Notes under the pieces: generated by a model
The model's input: the letters and a program-made list of their open reading frames with translations, nothing else
Told to the model about the DNA's origin: nothing
The model's database searches: none
Made by a program: the position numbers and the translations under genes
From: Orychophragmus violaceus
Lineage: Eukaryota > Streptophyta > Magnoliopsida > Brassicales > Brassicaceae
Direction of reading: 5' to 3'
DNA: 64,000 nucleotides
Assembly: GCA_030180135.1 (NCBI GenBank)
Contig: CM058231.1
Span: 31,251,034-31,315,033, forward strand
In this document: piece after piece, positions 24,501-36,238 of the stretch
Layout of the letters: every line of letters starts with the position of its first letter
How positions within the stretch are numbered: position 1 is the first letter of the stretch

Positions 24501-25170
24501 GTTTATGAGCGGTTAATGTTCATATTAACCATGTGTGTTAAAATTGGATAATATGATGTATTCAAATGAGAAATTGTCTGATTTTTGTTATATATCCAAC
24601 TTACCATAAAATTATATTATGAAATTGATAACATATAGTTTAAAGATCTAAAAATTTCATAATCCACGTATATAAAAATCGGTTGCTACATAGTCACCGG
24701 ACTAGTTTTCAGATTATGTATAATCCAAATAATAAAATGATTTATGCTTAACCTATTTGTTAGATTCTATATACCTTAATTCATCCCTATAATATGCAAC
24801 AACAATGTTTAATGTTCATACTCGGATTTATTTGACACGTTATTGACATTCAGTTTTGCAATTAATTGAATTGTAGTACATATAATTAAGTTAAGTATTG
24901 GATGTTCTAACAAATATTCATGAGTAGATTTATAAGTTGATGTGTATTCATCTCACAGATTTTGATAATCAGATTACATGAGTACAAATCTTACAATGGA
25001 TACTATTTTTGTTGGACTCTCTACACTTTTACTTATCAATTATCATGATTTTTTTGTTAATATAATTTCTTTGCAATATCACTTTGAATTTTCTAGCAGC
25101 CCACTTGAGGGAGATATACTGTCAAAGATGTACTGAATAACATGAATTCTCTAATCATTTTCAGTTTCAA
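21541..25170. other. long AT-rich stretch, no gene seen
   Basis: Very AT-rich with short open frames only. No transposon termini, RNA gene or conserved protein motif was recognised over this 3.6 kb. Confidence 0.5.
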
Positions 25171-25189
25171 CATCTAGAACTTGGTTCAC

Positions 25190-26000
25190 AGAATGTGGCA
25201 TGAATGGACCGTCTCGGACGTTGGCCACACAGATAGCTATTCAAGGGTCGATATCATCGTCGACATATGCAATAATCTGATCGGCCTTGGAGGTCGATGG
25301 TTTGTATTTAGCAAATTGTTCGGCATCAATTTTAGTTCTCATTTTGTGCTATCATCCTTTAAGGATAATGATTTTAGGGCGATCTCGATGCTAGGATTCT
25401 CGATTCCCTTAACTAATATGATCCTCTTTAGATTGGGATCTTAGGTCGAGGCTAATGCTGGGAGAGCATATGCCACTGTGTTTTTTTCCATAGAGGATGC
25501 AGATTAGGTCAAATGCATCGAGTTTCTCTACGAGGCTTTGAACTATTCGGAAATACTCCTCCATTCGTTCTTCCTTGGCTTTGTAGTCGCTATGAAACTC
25601 ATGATTATTTGGGAATCACTAAGTACATATACCTCTCAACCTCCGATCGCAACTGCGAGTTTGAGTTCGGCAACTAAAGCCTTGTACTCCGCTTCTAGTT
25701 AGAAGCGACGAAGCCGAGCCTGATATATTGTTCTAGTAATTCTCTCGTTTGAGAAACTAGTTTAACTCCTACCTCAAATCCTTGTTTCGAAAATGCGCCA
25801 TCGACAGGCAGAGTTCATTTTTAGACGCATATGGATATTAGTCGATAGTTGGGGCGGGGATCTTGATTATGAAGTCGTCTAGGACTTGTGACTTGGCACA
25901 TGTCCAGGTGCGGCACTCTATGTCGTACTCGATTTGTTCGATACCCATTTTACCAGTCGACCTGATTGGCTAGGATTATGGAGGATTGTTCTTGTTTTAA
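25190..26000 (-). pseudogene. Ty3/gypsy RNase H fragment, degraded
   Basis: Pieces in several minus-strand frames match the RNase H region of plant gypsy Pol: CAKSQVLDDFIIKIPAPT near 25880, LEAEYKALVAELKLAVAIGG near 25690, LSDSQIIMSF near 25610 and KEERMEEYFRIVQSLVEKLDAF near 25540. Multiple stops and shifts separate them. The composition is less AT-rich than the 21.5-25.2 kb stretch. It lies downstream, in pol order, of the protease at 26.5 kb and may belong to the same element. The reverse transcriptase that should lie between them is missing. Confidence 0.7.
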
Positions 26001-26059
26001 GTCTTTTAGCTTGAATTTTCAAAGAATATGAGTTTAGTGATGGAAAAGACTCATCCTTC

Positions 26060-27001
26060 AACTGGTTTTTATTGATTGTTCATGGCCTACAAAATTTTCT
26101 TCATGAATTTCTTGCTTGAACTTTATTTTTTGGTTTGAGAAGTCATTTGGAATGGTTTTGCTGGGTAATACTTCCTTTTGTCAATGTTGGCAAATGAGAC
26201 TCTTCGGTTCGACCAATCCATGATAGCTCCAACAGTAGCAAGGAACGACCATCCTAGAATGAGGTTCCTGGATCTTCTTTGGGCGTTCTATGATGTAGAA
26301 ATCGACATGGGCAATGGCTTCTCCTACCAGAATAGGTATGTCATAAACAACTCCTTTTGGAGTTGTCTAAGATTGGTCACCAAGTCCAATTAAATGTATG
26401 TGGGCTAAAAGTCTTTGATTCCAAGTTTGTTTGAAGTTGATAGTGGCATAATGCTCATGCATGAACCTGAATCACATATTATATCTTTGAAATCAAATCC
26501 ATTAATGCGACAAGAGATGAGAAACTGGCCCATTTCTTCAATCTTGTGGAGGATGCTAACAAGTCTGCCAATCTGGACAAGGTCAAAGTACATTTGAATT
26601 TACGAGCGAGACTCCCTACTTCCGTGAAATAAGTGACCTATGGAATTTTCTAGACATTCTCTATCAAATGAGGTTCCAAGAGGAAGGCTATGGACTTCTT
26701 TGTTGAATTCTTCAAGTTTCTTTTGATGGATCATGTTGAGGTGTTCTTTTGGTATTCCGGACTTTGGAATGGTTTAGAAAGTGTAAGTATTTCTGGCTCT
26801 CATGAAGTAGATACAAATCTCTGTCTCACTTTCATCGGTTTTTCTAAAGAATGGGTGAAGATAACCACTCTTCCATGCTCTGTCAAATGAGATACACATA
26901 GGGATTGTTCTAACAAAGTTATTGAATTCCATAAGTTCTTCCTTACTAATATGTGTATGTGCATGTTGATCTCCATGAGTGTTTGAGTTGCTTTCAGTTG
27001 A
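26060..27001 (-). pseudogene. gypsy gag C-terminus and aspartic protease fragment
   Basis: On the minus strand the reading continues from the gag remnant at 34.7 kb, across the solo-LTR insertion, through THGDQHAHTHISKEELMEF. It reaches the protease with ICDSGSCMSIMPLST near 26450, then SFLATVGAIMDW and RRVSFANIDK near 26230-26170. DSG is the active-site triplet. Stops interrupt the frame at several places. That the reading continues into the other side of the inserted LTR shows the insertion split a once continuous gag-pol. Confidence 0.7.
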
Positions 27002-27006
27002 GTGTG
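27002..27006. repeat. target-site duplication (GTGTG), left copy
   Basis: GTGTG lies immediately before the TGATATATCA start of the solo LTR and again immediately after its CA end at 34680-34684. Confidence 0.8.
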
Positions 27007-27696
27007 TGATATATCATGGTTTTTATGGGTTTTTAACCATGATATAGGTCTTTGTTATTGGGTCTTTTATGTGTGTTTGGAGTCTTTTAGAGTATTTTAC
27101 AGGTTTAAGTACGTTTGGAGCATATTTGGAGATTATGGCGCATTTTGGAGCTAAACATCTAGATGACAAAAGTCACTATGGCCAGAAGAGTTGAGCATCG
27201 ATCGACACACCTCCTGTGTCGGTCGATGCATTATCGATGCAAAAGCTGTGGAGTTTACCGTAACATTATCGGCCTAAGATATCAATCGCTGAAGCCCGAT
27301 GCTCACATATCATCAGTGTGTCGAGTGATGCACCTCTATGGCGTCGATCGACACATACCTCCTACAAAAGTGATTTCGGCGATTAATGAAGATTCTTGGA
27401 TATTTGCAGCTTAGCCCAGAATTTTCACATAATTACAAAGAAGCCCCAAAACGTATTTAGACTTTATATTAGGGTTTTAAGCCATTTTTTAGGTTAAGTT
27501 TTATTTTACATTCAGAGAGAGAGATTTGAGGGGCTGATCCGATACTCGACAGAGAGAAGATTTCGAACCCATGTTTCTTTATATCTTTTATGTTATGGAA
27601 TATTCTATTCATTATGATATGTGTTTCATTGATCATGTCTGATTAGTTTACTAGTTGGGTTTAGGGATTCTCATTAGGAATTTCATGGAATATGAT

Positions 27697-28849
27697 TGGT
27701 GTAAAGTTTTAATCCTATTCTACTGCAAGTGCACAATTATGTGATTGTAGTATAAAATGTATCGAATCCCACAGAGACTCTAGTTTCACGCGATAGATTA
27801 TGAGTAATCGAATTAAGCTAAGCGAATCAGATTATAAAGCAGTAAACAGAATAGCAAGTAAACGAATGAAGTGAGGTGAATGTAAACAATTAACGAAGGC
27901 GTCAGGTTTCAGGAAGTTCTCAGGAAATCAGGAACACAGGCTAATCAATCAATCGGGATCTAATTAAGAACTATTCTAGAACTAGAATCACTGAATTATA
28001 ACAGACCAACTTTCGTTGCGAATATTATCTATGTCTAACAACCTAGCAAGCCACCTTTCGTTGCGAATCCTAGAGTTCTAAACAAGCATTAATCTCAGGT
28101 TCTTTCGTTCACAATTCTCCTAAGCCAAATTTCTTTGCGAATAGTCAAATTGCTCATCTAAGTTCTTTCTAGTTAATTAATCAACTTTCATTGCAGAAAT
28201 CAAACTAACATCAATAATCTAAGTGGCCAATTCAGATCAAGCGGTAAGAACAACCCTAGACGAAGAACTAGAAAGATATGAATCCCTACAGATTGATCAA
28301 CCTATAACTCCATGAAATCCCATGTGAGAATCCCTAAACCTAACTGGTAAACTACTCAGAAATGGCAATTGAAGCAAAAGACATGATGAATAGAAAACCA
28401 AATATCATAAAAGAGAAACAAAGAATATGAGTTCCAAATCTCTCTCTGAATAAAATAAAACTTAAGTCTGAAAGCGTCGCCTAAACAAGTGGCTAAAAAC
28501 CCTAATATAATGATCTAAACTCGGCTGGGGCTTCTTTGTAATTATGAGAAACTTCTGGGCTTTGTTGCAAATTCCAAACTCTTTATTAAACTGCCGAGAA
28601 TTTCCTTTTCCGCATGTGTGTCAATCGATGCACAAGTTGTGTCGATCGACACAATACTCTGTTTTCGACAGTGAACTCATCCTTTCGGGTTAATTCTCCA
28701 AATAGCTCCAGAATGCGCCATAATGTCCAAATCCGCTCCAAACGTGCCTAGACCTGAAAACATACATAAAAGGACTCCAAAAGACTCTAAAAGACTCGAT
28801 AACTAAGACATATACCATGGTTAAAAGTCCTAAAAACAATGATATATCA
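27697..28849 (-). repeat. 3' LTR of the Athila-like element
   Basis: About 1153 bp, matching 32940-34097. The minus-strand start is TGATATATCATTG, directly preceded by the polypurine tract. It holds the palindrome pair at 28618 and 28639. A cluster of TTTCGTTGCGAAT-like phrases occurs at 28010-28140. Confidence 0.9.
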
Positions 28850-28866
28850 ACTCCCCCACACTTAGC
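28850..28866 (-). other. polypurine tract of the Athila-like element
   Basis: Minus-strand AAGTGTGGGGGAGT abuts the TG of the 3' LTR. Two near-identical copies lie upstream, at 29017-29033 and 29764-29777. Confidence 0.85.
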
Positions 28867-30192
28867 TTTTGCTTGCCCTCAAGCAAACAGAAGACCAATA
28901 TCAGGAGAAGAAGTTTGAAAACTTCAGAAACTCGTTTCATCGTAGGAGCACCACACTCAGATTCCCCTTAGTAAGCCACATGAAAATGAACCTGCAAACA
29001 TCAAGACCAACATGTACTTCCCCCACACTTAGCAACTATCCTGAGTAAACTCCACAATCACATTCAGAGCATCCAAATTCACCATACTGACTTCTATAAG
29101 CTATTAAGTGCGGTCTCACCTATGGGGTATCGATCAAAGAACACATGGATTCTTACTCTATTAGCACCTGACCACTCAACTGTTGTTTCTGGTTCCTTTC
29201 TTCTCTTTTCCCTTCCTTAGTACTGATTTTTCCCCACTGGGTATCATTTTATATTTTCTATCAGTGTTCTTCCCTTTTTATTCGGGGTATAACTTTGGAC
29301 ATGTTTCCATGGATGCACAGGAGGTAATAGGGGTCTCTACTACTCCCGCGACCACTTCGAAGTAACTAGCTTATCATCAGTTTATCTCTTTTTTTTTTTT
29401 TTACTTTCAAGGCAGGGGAGAAGGGAACCATAATCAGACATGTTTACAATCTGTGTCAGAACTAACAGAGGAATCCGACTCAAAGTATACCAATCCCATA
29501 GGCGAGAAAATTAAGTCAAGGTAAAGGTGAAGTCAAGTAATGGATTCTCTGAATACCTGAAGTGATATGGGTGTCCTCAGTAGGCTGGTCTGTGTTGGGT
29601 TTTCTAATAGTCATAGATCATCTGCAAATCATCCAATGGTTACTTAAGTTCCTACAAGTGTGGTAATCTCCTCGAAAAGTCCTTGTTTCCTACTCAATTT
29701 TGACTCAATAAAACAAATTTGGACTGACTCTAAGAAAACAAAAACCGATGTGTCAGTAGCTACCTCCCCCACACTTGAAACACACTGTCCCCAGTGGTGT
29801 CAAGCTAGGATTGGTGAGAAGAAAAATCGGAATTAAGAGAATCCAAAAAAGGGTCAGAACACTTACCTGTCGTCGGCCTGTGTCGATCGATGCCACAAGG
29901 GTGTCGATCGATGCAAGGCGAATATGCGCGTGGTTATGTAGATAACCGGTGTCTGGACCGCAATTGAATCGGCAAACCGTAAATCGCATCTGTGTTGACC
30001 GACACAAAAGGTGTGTCGATCGATGCTGAGCGATTCTGCCAGGTTCTCACGCTTTTGAACACACTAAAATAGAAAAATCAATAACACCAAATCAAAACGA
30101 AAAATGAAAAGAAAAACGAACCTACTAGTGGGTTGCCTCCCACTCAGCGCTTGTTTAAAGTCAATAGCTTGACTATGGATAGGAGATCGGAC
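28867..30192 (-). other. non-coding 3' region of the Athila-like element
   Basis: It holds two further purine-tract copies, two palindrome pairs (29880/29901 and 29992/30013), a T run at 29387-29401 and, near 30128-30150, the phrase TGGGAGGCAACCCA seen in many plant gypsy 3' regions. No pol domain was recognised where reverse transcriptase and integrase would normally lie. Confidence 0.7.
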
Positions 30193-32721
30193 TTATGGGG
30201 GATTCAACAGAGACTTTGAGTGTCTCTGTGAATGTCTCTTCAGCCAAGGTGGCGTATAAGCTTTCGGATCATGAGATTTCCCAAGATAAGAGCGAAGAGA
30301 ACCAGGGTGGGAGCGAAGCGAGGGTGGGATACTGGTTTTGCCTGCATTCACAACTTTGTGGTTAGGAGGTTTGAGTTTAGAAGAGTCATACCTGTGCTTT
30401 GGGGGATGGAAGAGATTTGGAGCTTTCTTCTTAAGAGCAGTTGCAGGATCAGAAGATGTTAGAGCAAGTTCAGAATGAACTGCCATCTTCTCTTCTCCAA
30501 CAGGAATCTCTGGTTCCACTTCCACACTGAAGCTCTGTCCATCAATGGTGGGTTTCTGCAGCATATCCATCTTGAACCGCAATGGATCATCTCCCAGGTG
30601 GAGATCAATCAGTCCATGTCTCACATCAATCACAACTCCAGCAGTAGCTAAGAAGGATCTACCAAGCAGTAGAGGATCATCAGGCTCAATCTCATACTTC
30701 AGCACCACAAAGTCCGTTGGAATAAAGTGGTTTCCAACTCTGAGAGGGATGTTTTCAGGAACTCCTTCTAGATATCTCCTTGATCGATCAGCTAGGACAA
30801 GAGAGATCCAAGTGGGCTGGAAGTTCAACAGTCCCAATCTCACAGCCACAATGTATGGCATGAGATTCACACTTGAGCCAAGATCACACAAAGATCTCTT
30901 GAATCTGTCTTTGTAGATAGAACAGTCTAACATAAAACCCCATGGATCCTTTAGTTTCTCAGGAATCCTGCCATGAATAACGGCATCGCACACTTCAGAG
31001 ACCATCAAAACACCTTCTTCTTCAGTCATGTCACTAGAAATTATGTTTGTAACACAGCTCCTCGCCATAGGAATGTTCTTGATAACATCAATCAATTGGG
31101 CTTCAGTTAGCTTATCTCTCATCATCTTCATGTACTTTTCTAACTGAATCTCTTGCTTGGACTTCCTAGGGAAAGGAATCTTTGGTTTGTAGGCTCTTTC
31201 TTCAGCTGCATTCTGCTTCTCTGGACAAACTGGCTGCTCATGCTCATGGTGTCGATCGACACTAAAGTGATGTCGATCGACATTGACTCGATTCGAGTCG
31301 ACCTTGATGTCGAGGTGGGTCGATTTCGGTCCGTCACGAAAACTCGAGAGTGGTGTCGACCGACACGGATGTGTGTCGATCGACACAGTATCTTTATTTC
31401 GAATTTCTCTCGGGTTTTGCAGCTCCAAAACCTTAGTATCATGATTCTGCTCAGCTTCTTCTGCTGCCAAAGCTGCCTTAATATGTTCTGTCTGTATATC
31501 GGCTTCCACTTGCATCATCCTAGCATCCAGATTATCAACTCTGCTTGTCAGAGTCTCCAATTTCCCATTCAGATCTTGATACATGAAGTCCATCTTTCCA
31601 TTCAGATCTTGTGTCATCTTATTCTGTCCAAGAAGTAGCTGCTCAAGCATGGACTCAATCTTTGTTTGCTCATTGGATGGGGAGGCTTGGTGAGATGAAT
31701 AGCCATAATCATTCGATCTCAGAGCTTGTCTCTGTTGATTTCTATATGTCTGTCCATGATAATCATCTTCATCTATATAATTCACCTCTGCAAACTCTTC
31801 GGCTACTGCATCAGATCGAATTTGCCTCTTCCTAACTAGGATGCTGTGGACAGAATCAATCTTGTCCCTCATATCGGCTATCTGCAAGCTATCATCTCTG
31901 CTACTAGATCTCTGCCTCTCCTAGTCAGCATTCTTGACACTATTGATAGTTATCAAGTTCTCAATAAGCTCTTTAGCTTCCTCTGGAGTCTTGGTATAGA
32001 AGTTCCCATTGCTTGCTGTGTCCATAGCTCTCTGATACCAAAAGTCTAAACCTCTGAAAAATGCGCTCAGCAGCTGAACCTCAGAGAAACCATGATGCGA
32101 ACAATCTCTCTGGTGCATCTTGAAACGCGCCCAAGCTGCTTTCAGGGCCTCTGTAGGTCCCTGCTCGAATGTCATGAGTTCATGTCTAAGCTGTTCGGAT
32201 CTAGCATCGTCATAAAAGTGTCTAAGGAACCCACTCTTGACTGCATCCCAAGTGGTCAAAGATCCTGGTGGTAGCTGTTTCAACCAGTGAGCTGCTTCTC
32301 CTTTAAGAGAGAATGGGAAGAGCTTACAGAAAAGATAATCTGAAGAGACTTCCTCAGACTTGATACTGCTAGCCAATTCCTCAAATGTGTCTATATGATC
32401 CATAGGATGCTCGCTAGAAAGACCATGGAACTGATGCTGCCCAACCAATGTGTAGTACTCTTGTTTCAGCCTAAACTCAGCTCTGGAAAACAGAGGTGGT
32501 CGAATCGCAGACCGATTAGCATAGAATAGATCCGGTCTGTTATAGTCAGCAAGTGTCTTCTCGCGATCATCTTCCTCTCGTGGATGTTCCGCGCCCACGA
32601 CAACATCTGGTATGATGGGGTTTCCTTCCCCATCTAGTTTCTGAACCTTCGCGTTGCGTATGTGACCCTCTTGGTCTCGTAAAATGCCGTCCTCACCGCG
32701 AATCAGAATCACAGGTTCTAT
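30193..32721 (-). pseudogene. Athila-like gag-protease polyprotein, start codon lost and one in-frame amber stop
   Basis: The upper part (32721-31924) is gag: YNRPDLFYANRSAIRPP, EYYTLVGQHQFHGLS, AAHWLKQLPPGSLTTWD, then HHGFSEVQLLSAFFRG and TASNGNFYTKTPEEA, ending at NAD. One TAG (31921-31923) interrupts the frame, which reopens in the same phase to 30193. The second part has coiled segments, a SID/VDRHH-rich stretch from the palindrome pairs, then the protease. The protease has CDLGSSVNLMP as active site and DPLLLGRSFLATAG downstream, and a basic Pro-rich tail follows. By comparison with the related copy at 52 kb (ATG CAA GCC GTG), the initiator here reads ATA at 32719-32721. No CCHC knuckle is seen. 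About 840 codons are otherwise open. Confidence 0.88.
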
Positions 32722-32915
32722 AGAGAGAATCCTGCTAAATGCTTAAGCTCTCGGTATCACTGGTCGCGGCTTGTGTCGATCGATGCCTATAGGGTGTCGG
32801 TCGACACAATGCGATTCCTGCAACAACAAAGAAACAAAAACGTAAGTAAACTAGAAAAATAATAAAAATGCTTAGTCTAAATCCTAATACTGAATCTATC
32901 GGCGAACTCAAAGAG

Positions 32916-32933
32916 TCTCCGGCAACGGCGCCA
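32916..32933 (-). other. primer-binding site (tRNA-Asp type)
   Basis: Minus-strand TGGCGCCGTTGCCGGAGA lies six bases inside the 5' LTR. It is complementary to the 3' end of plant tRNA-Asp(GUC), with one mismatch near its end. Confidence 0.85.
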
Positions 32934-32939
32934 AAAACT

Positions 32940-34097
32940 TGGTACGTGTAAAGTTTTAATCATATTCTACTGCAAGTGCACAGTTATGTGATTGTAGTTT
33001 AAAAGGTATCGAATCCCACAGAGACTCTAGTTTCACGCGATTGATTATGATTAATCGAATTAAGCTAAGCGAATCAGATTATAAAGCAGTAAACAGAATA
33101 GCAAGTAAACGAATGAAGTGAGGTGAATGTAAACAATTAACGAAGGCGTCAGGTTTCAGGAAGTTCTCAGGAAATCAGGAACACAGGCTAATCAATCAAT
33201 CGGGATCTAATTAAGAACTGTTCTAGAACTAGAATCACTGAATTATAACAGACCAACTTTCGTTGCGAATACTATCTATGTCTAACAACCTAGCAAGCCA
33301 ACTTTCGTTGCGAATCCTAGAGTTCTAAACAAGCATTAATCTCAGGTTCTTTCGTTCACAATTCTCCTAAGCCAAATTTCTTTGCGAATAGTCAAATTGC
33401 TCATCTAAGTTCTTTCTAGTTAATTAATCAACTTCCATTGCAGAAATCAACCTAACGTCAATAATATAAGTGGGCAATTCAGATCAAGCGGTAAGAACAA
33501 CCCTAGATGAAGAACTAGAAAGATATGAATCCCTACAGATTGATCAACCTACAACTCCATGAAATCCCCTGTGAGAATCCCTAAACCTAACTGGTAAACT
33601 ACTCAGACATGGCAATTGAAGCAAAAGACATGATGAATAGAAAACCAAATATCATAAAAAGAAACAAAGAATATGAGTTCCAAACCTCTCTCTCTGAATA
33701 AAATAAAACTTAAGTCTGAAAGCATCGCCTAAACAATTGGCTAAAAACCCTAATATAATGATCTAAACTCGGCTGGGGCTTCTTTGTAATTATGAGAAAC
33801 TTCTGGGCTTTGTTGCAAATTCCAAACTCTTCATTAAACCGCCGAGAATTGCTTTTTCTGCATGTGTGTCGATCGATGCACAGGTTGTGTCGATAGACAC
33901 AATACTCTGTTTTCGACAGTGAACTCATCCTCTCGGGTTAATTCTCCAAATAGCTCCAGAATGCGCTATAATGTCCAAATCCGCTCCAAACATGCCTAGA
34001 CCTGAAAACATACATAAAAGGACTCCAAAAGACTCTAAAAGACTCGATAAATAAGACATATACCATGGTTAAAAGTCCTAAAAATCATGATATATCA
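32940..34097 (-). repeat. 5' LTR of the Athila-like element
   Basis: About 1158 bp, colinear with 27697-28849. It holds the palindrome pair at 33866 and 33887. Its outer end TGATATATCA at 34097 abuts the right part of the split solo LTR. Confidence 0.9.
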
Positions 34098-34679
34098 AAA
34101 TATTAGGTTAATTGATCTATAGGAATTCATACTTTCTAGTTCTTTGTCTAGGTTGATCTTAATGCTTAATCTGAATTGGCCACTTAGATTACTGATATTA
34201 GGTTCATTCTCTCAACGAAATTTGGTTGATTAGCTAGAAAGAACCTAGATGAGAAATTTGTCTATTCGCAGAGAAATTTGGTTTAAGGAAATTGTGAACA
34301 AACAAATTTGAGATTAATGCATGTTTAGAACTCTAGAACTCGCAACGAAAGTTGGTTTGCTAGGTTGTTAGACATATTTAATATTCTCAACGAAAGCTGG
34401 TCTATTATATTCTGGTGATTTTAGTTCTAGAGTCGTTCTTAATTTGATCCCGATTGATTGATTAGTCTATATTCCTGATTTCCTGAGAACTTCCACAAAC
34501 CGTTTTATTTACTTTCATGCCTTGTTTATTGCTTATCCATTGTTCTTCTTAGCTTAATTGATGCTTTATAATTTATCGTAAAATTCTTGAGTCTATGTGG
34601 ATTCAAACCCTATATACTACAATTGCATATCTGTGCATTTGCGGTGTAGCTCTAGGGATAGTGAAACTCGAGCATATCA

Positions 34680-34684
34680 GTGTG
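34680..34684. repeat. target-site duplication (GTGTG), right copy
   Basis: It matches 27002-27006 exactly and bounds the solo LTR. Confidence 0.8.
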
Positions 34685-36106
34685 GTTGTGATGGAATGAT
34701 GTTTTCCTCATCATCTGAGCTGTAGTGCTCTTCTGGATTGGATTCTTCATCTCATCATTTATTGATGGAATGTTGAGTTGAGGTAGAAATGAAAAAAAAA
34801 AACAAAATTGCAAGCTGAAAATTTTTCTTCATTGTTTTGGCCATCCTGATCATCATATTTACATCCAGGATCACGTATCAGTTTTTGGGAGTAACCGAAA
34901 TGTGATCTATCACCTTGATTGAATTGTTGTGAAGGGAGAAGGCTCGGCTGTGGTTTCAGGGCACGAGGTTGAGGCAAAATGGTGTTTGGCCGCGGGTATG
35001 GAGTTGATGGTTGAGGTGTGATGAAGCTTGGCCACATGCGTTGAGAGCTTGGCTGCAGTGAATGAGGGGCTGGACGCGACTTTTGAATGCGTGGTCGAGG
35101 TGAAGTGAGACTGGCTGCAGTTCAGAGCTGCGTGGCCGAGGAGAAGAGGTGTTTGGCCATTGTTCAGAGTCTTGAGGTAGTGGTGATCGAGCTGTTTCCC
35201 ATGAGTTGTGAGGAGATCTTGGTGTGAGATTGCAATGACATCTAGCTCGAAAATTAGGATCATGACCAATGTAAGCACGTTCTTTAAGATCTTTTTCAAC
35301 CTCCAGAACTTCTCCTAATTCAAAAAAGTTTTGAAACTCTCCATTTCCTTCGAAGGTTTCTCCGTAACTACACTTTGATTCTTATTTTCTTGGCTTGAGA
35401 ACATAGTGAAACATGCTCTAAGTTCTTCTCAACTTATTTTTGAGTATCAACTATTTTTTCCACTACTTGGTTGATTTCTTCTGTTTTGTTTTCAAGCTGG
35501 CTCAGACGAGCTCAAGTTGTTGGAGTTCAGTGTTAGTTCTCTCTTTGTACCATTCGTTGGTATAGTTGGCTTCTTCCATTGCACTTTCATGTTGCGGAAT
35601 CCATGAAAGTCGTGATTTATGTTGTTTTTCAGCTTCTCCTACTCCTGTATAATCAATGATAGCCTTTCATTGATCATTTCTTAATGTTTTTGAGCTTGCT
35701 TCTCAAGAAGTCGGACAAGAACTGCAATATCCTCTAGTTTTCTGGGAAAAGTAGTAGAGAGAGCTTCTAACTTGTCATGCAAAATAGAGTCAAACATGGC
35801 TTGGAAGTCTAAGTATTGGTTAATAATTCCTTCAAGTTGGTGTACATGTAGATAAAGTGGCCCAATGCGGTACTGATTTCTCAGAATCTGATGAGGCAGA
35901 AGATTTTGTGAGAACTTCCTGGTCCACATAGGAGCAAATGATATTACACGAAAACGAGGTAGCCGGGAGAGTCCCTGAAGTGTGTTGATCGAGTCTGGTT
36001 TCCAAACTAAGAGCTGCGAGCTATGAGAGTTGAATGAGTTATGAACCTGAGATGGGTCTAAAGGCTCATGGTTCGAGTCGTGATTAAGCTCTAGAGGCTG
36101 ATCCAT
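34685..36106 (-). pseudogene. gag-like region of an older gypsy element
   Basis: A frame begins MDQPLELNHDSNHEPLDP at 36106 and runs to 35681. It includes a helical stretch (LEDIAVLVRLLEKQAQKH). Broken frames then continue to 34.7 kb with a Pro/Gln-rich section (PQPRALKPQPSLLPSQQ) and an acidic end (EEHYSSDDEENIIPSQ). The last of these continues across the solo LTR into the protease at 26.5 kb. Position after a primer-binding site and LTR supports gag. The sequence itself is not one I can place in a named gypsy clade. Stops and shifts make it a pseudogene. Confidence 0.6.
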
Positions 36107-36216
36107 TGTTTCAGAGACTTGAAACCAAAAAGAAAAAAAAATGAGTAGAAAGGAGTGTTCTTAGAGTCAGATCACTAACCTTTGAGACTAAGCAGATGAG
36201 AACATATAACTTCACC

Positions 36217-36233
36217 GAAAACGGCACCAAAAC
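36217..36233 (-). other. primer-binding-site-like sequence of the older gypsy element
   Basis: Minus-strand TGGTGCCGTTTTCGGTG lies a few bases inside the LTR at 36239, in the position of a primer-binding site. Confidence 0.6.
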
Positions 36234-36238
36234 CTCGA

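Larger units (their letters stand above)
27697..34097 (-). mobile_element. Athila-like Ty3/gypsy element carrying gag-protease only
   Basis: Two long LTRs flank a primer-binding site, one gag-protease frame, a ~1.3-kb non-coding 3' segment and a polypurine tract, all on the minus strand. Gag resembles that of the Athila lineage. No reverse transcriptase, RNase H or integrase is present, so the element would depend on enzymes from another copy. The LTRs differ at roughly 35 positions by eye (about 3%), older than the copia at 55 kb. A clean 5-bp target duplication is not evident; GAATA/AAATA or AATAT lie at or near the two junctions. Confidence 0.88.
27007..34679 (+). mobile_element. Athila-like solo LTR (plus strand), split by a later element
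   Basis: The two parts, 27007-27696 and 34098-34679, together give about 1.27 kb. They align with the reverse complement of the LTRs at 27697-28849 and 32940-34097. The start is TGATATATCATGG and the end is GAGCATATCA. The perfect 5-bp duplication GTGTG on both sides, and the lack of internal element sequence in the same orientation, indicate a solo LTR formed by LTR-LTR recombination. It sits inside the coding region of an older gypsy element. Confidence 0.85.
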
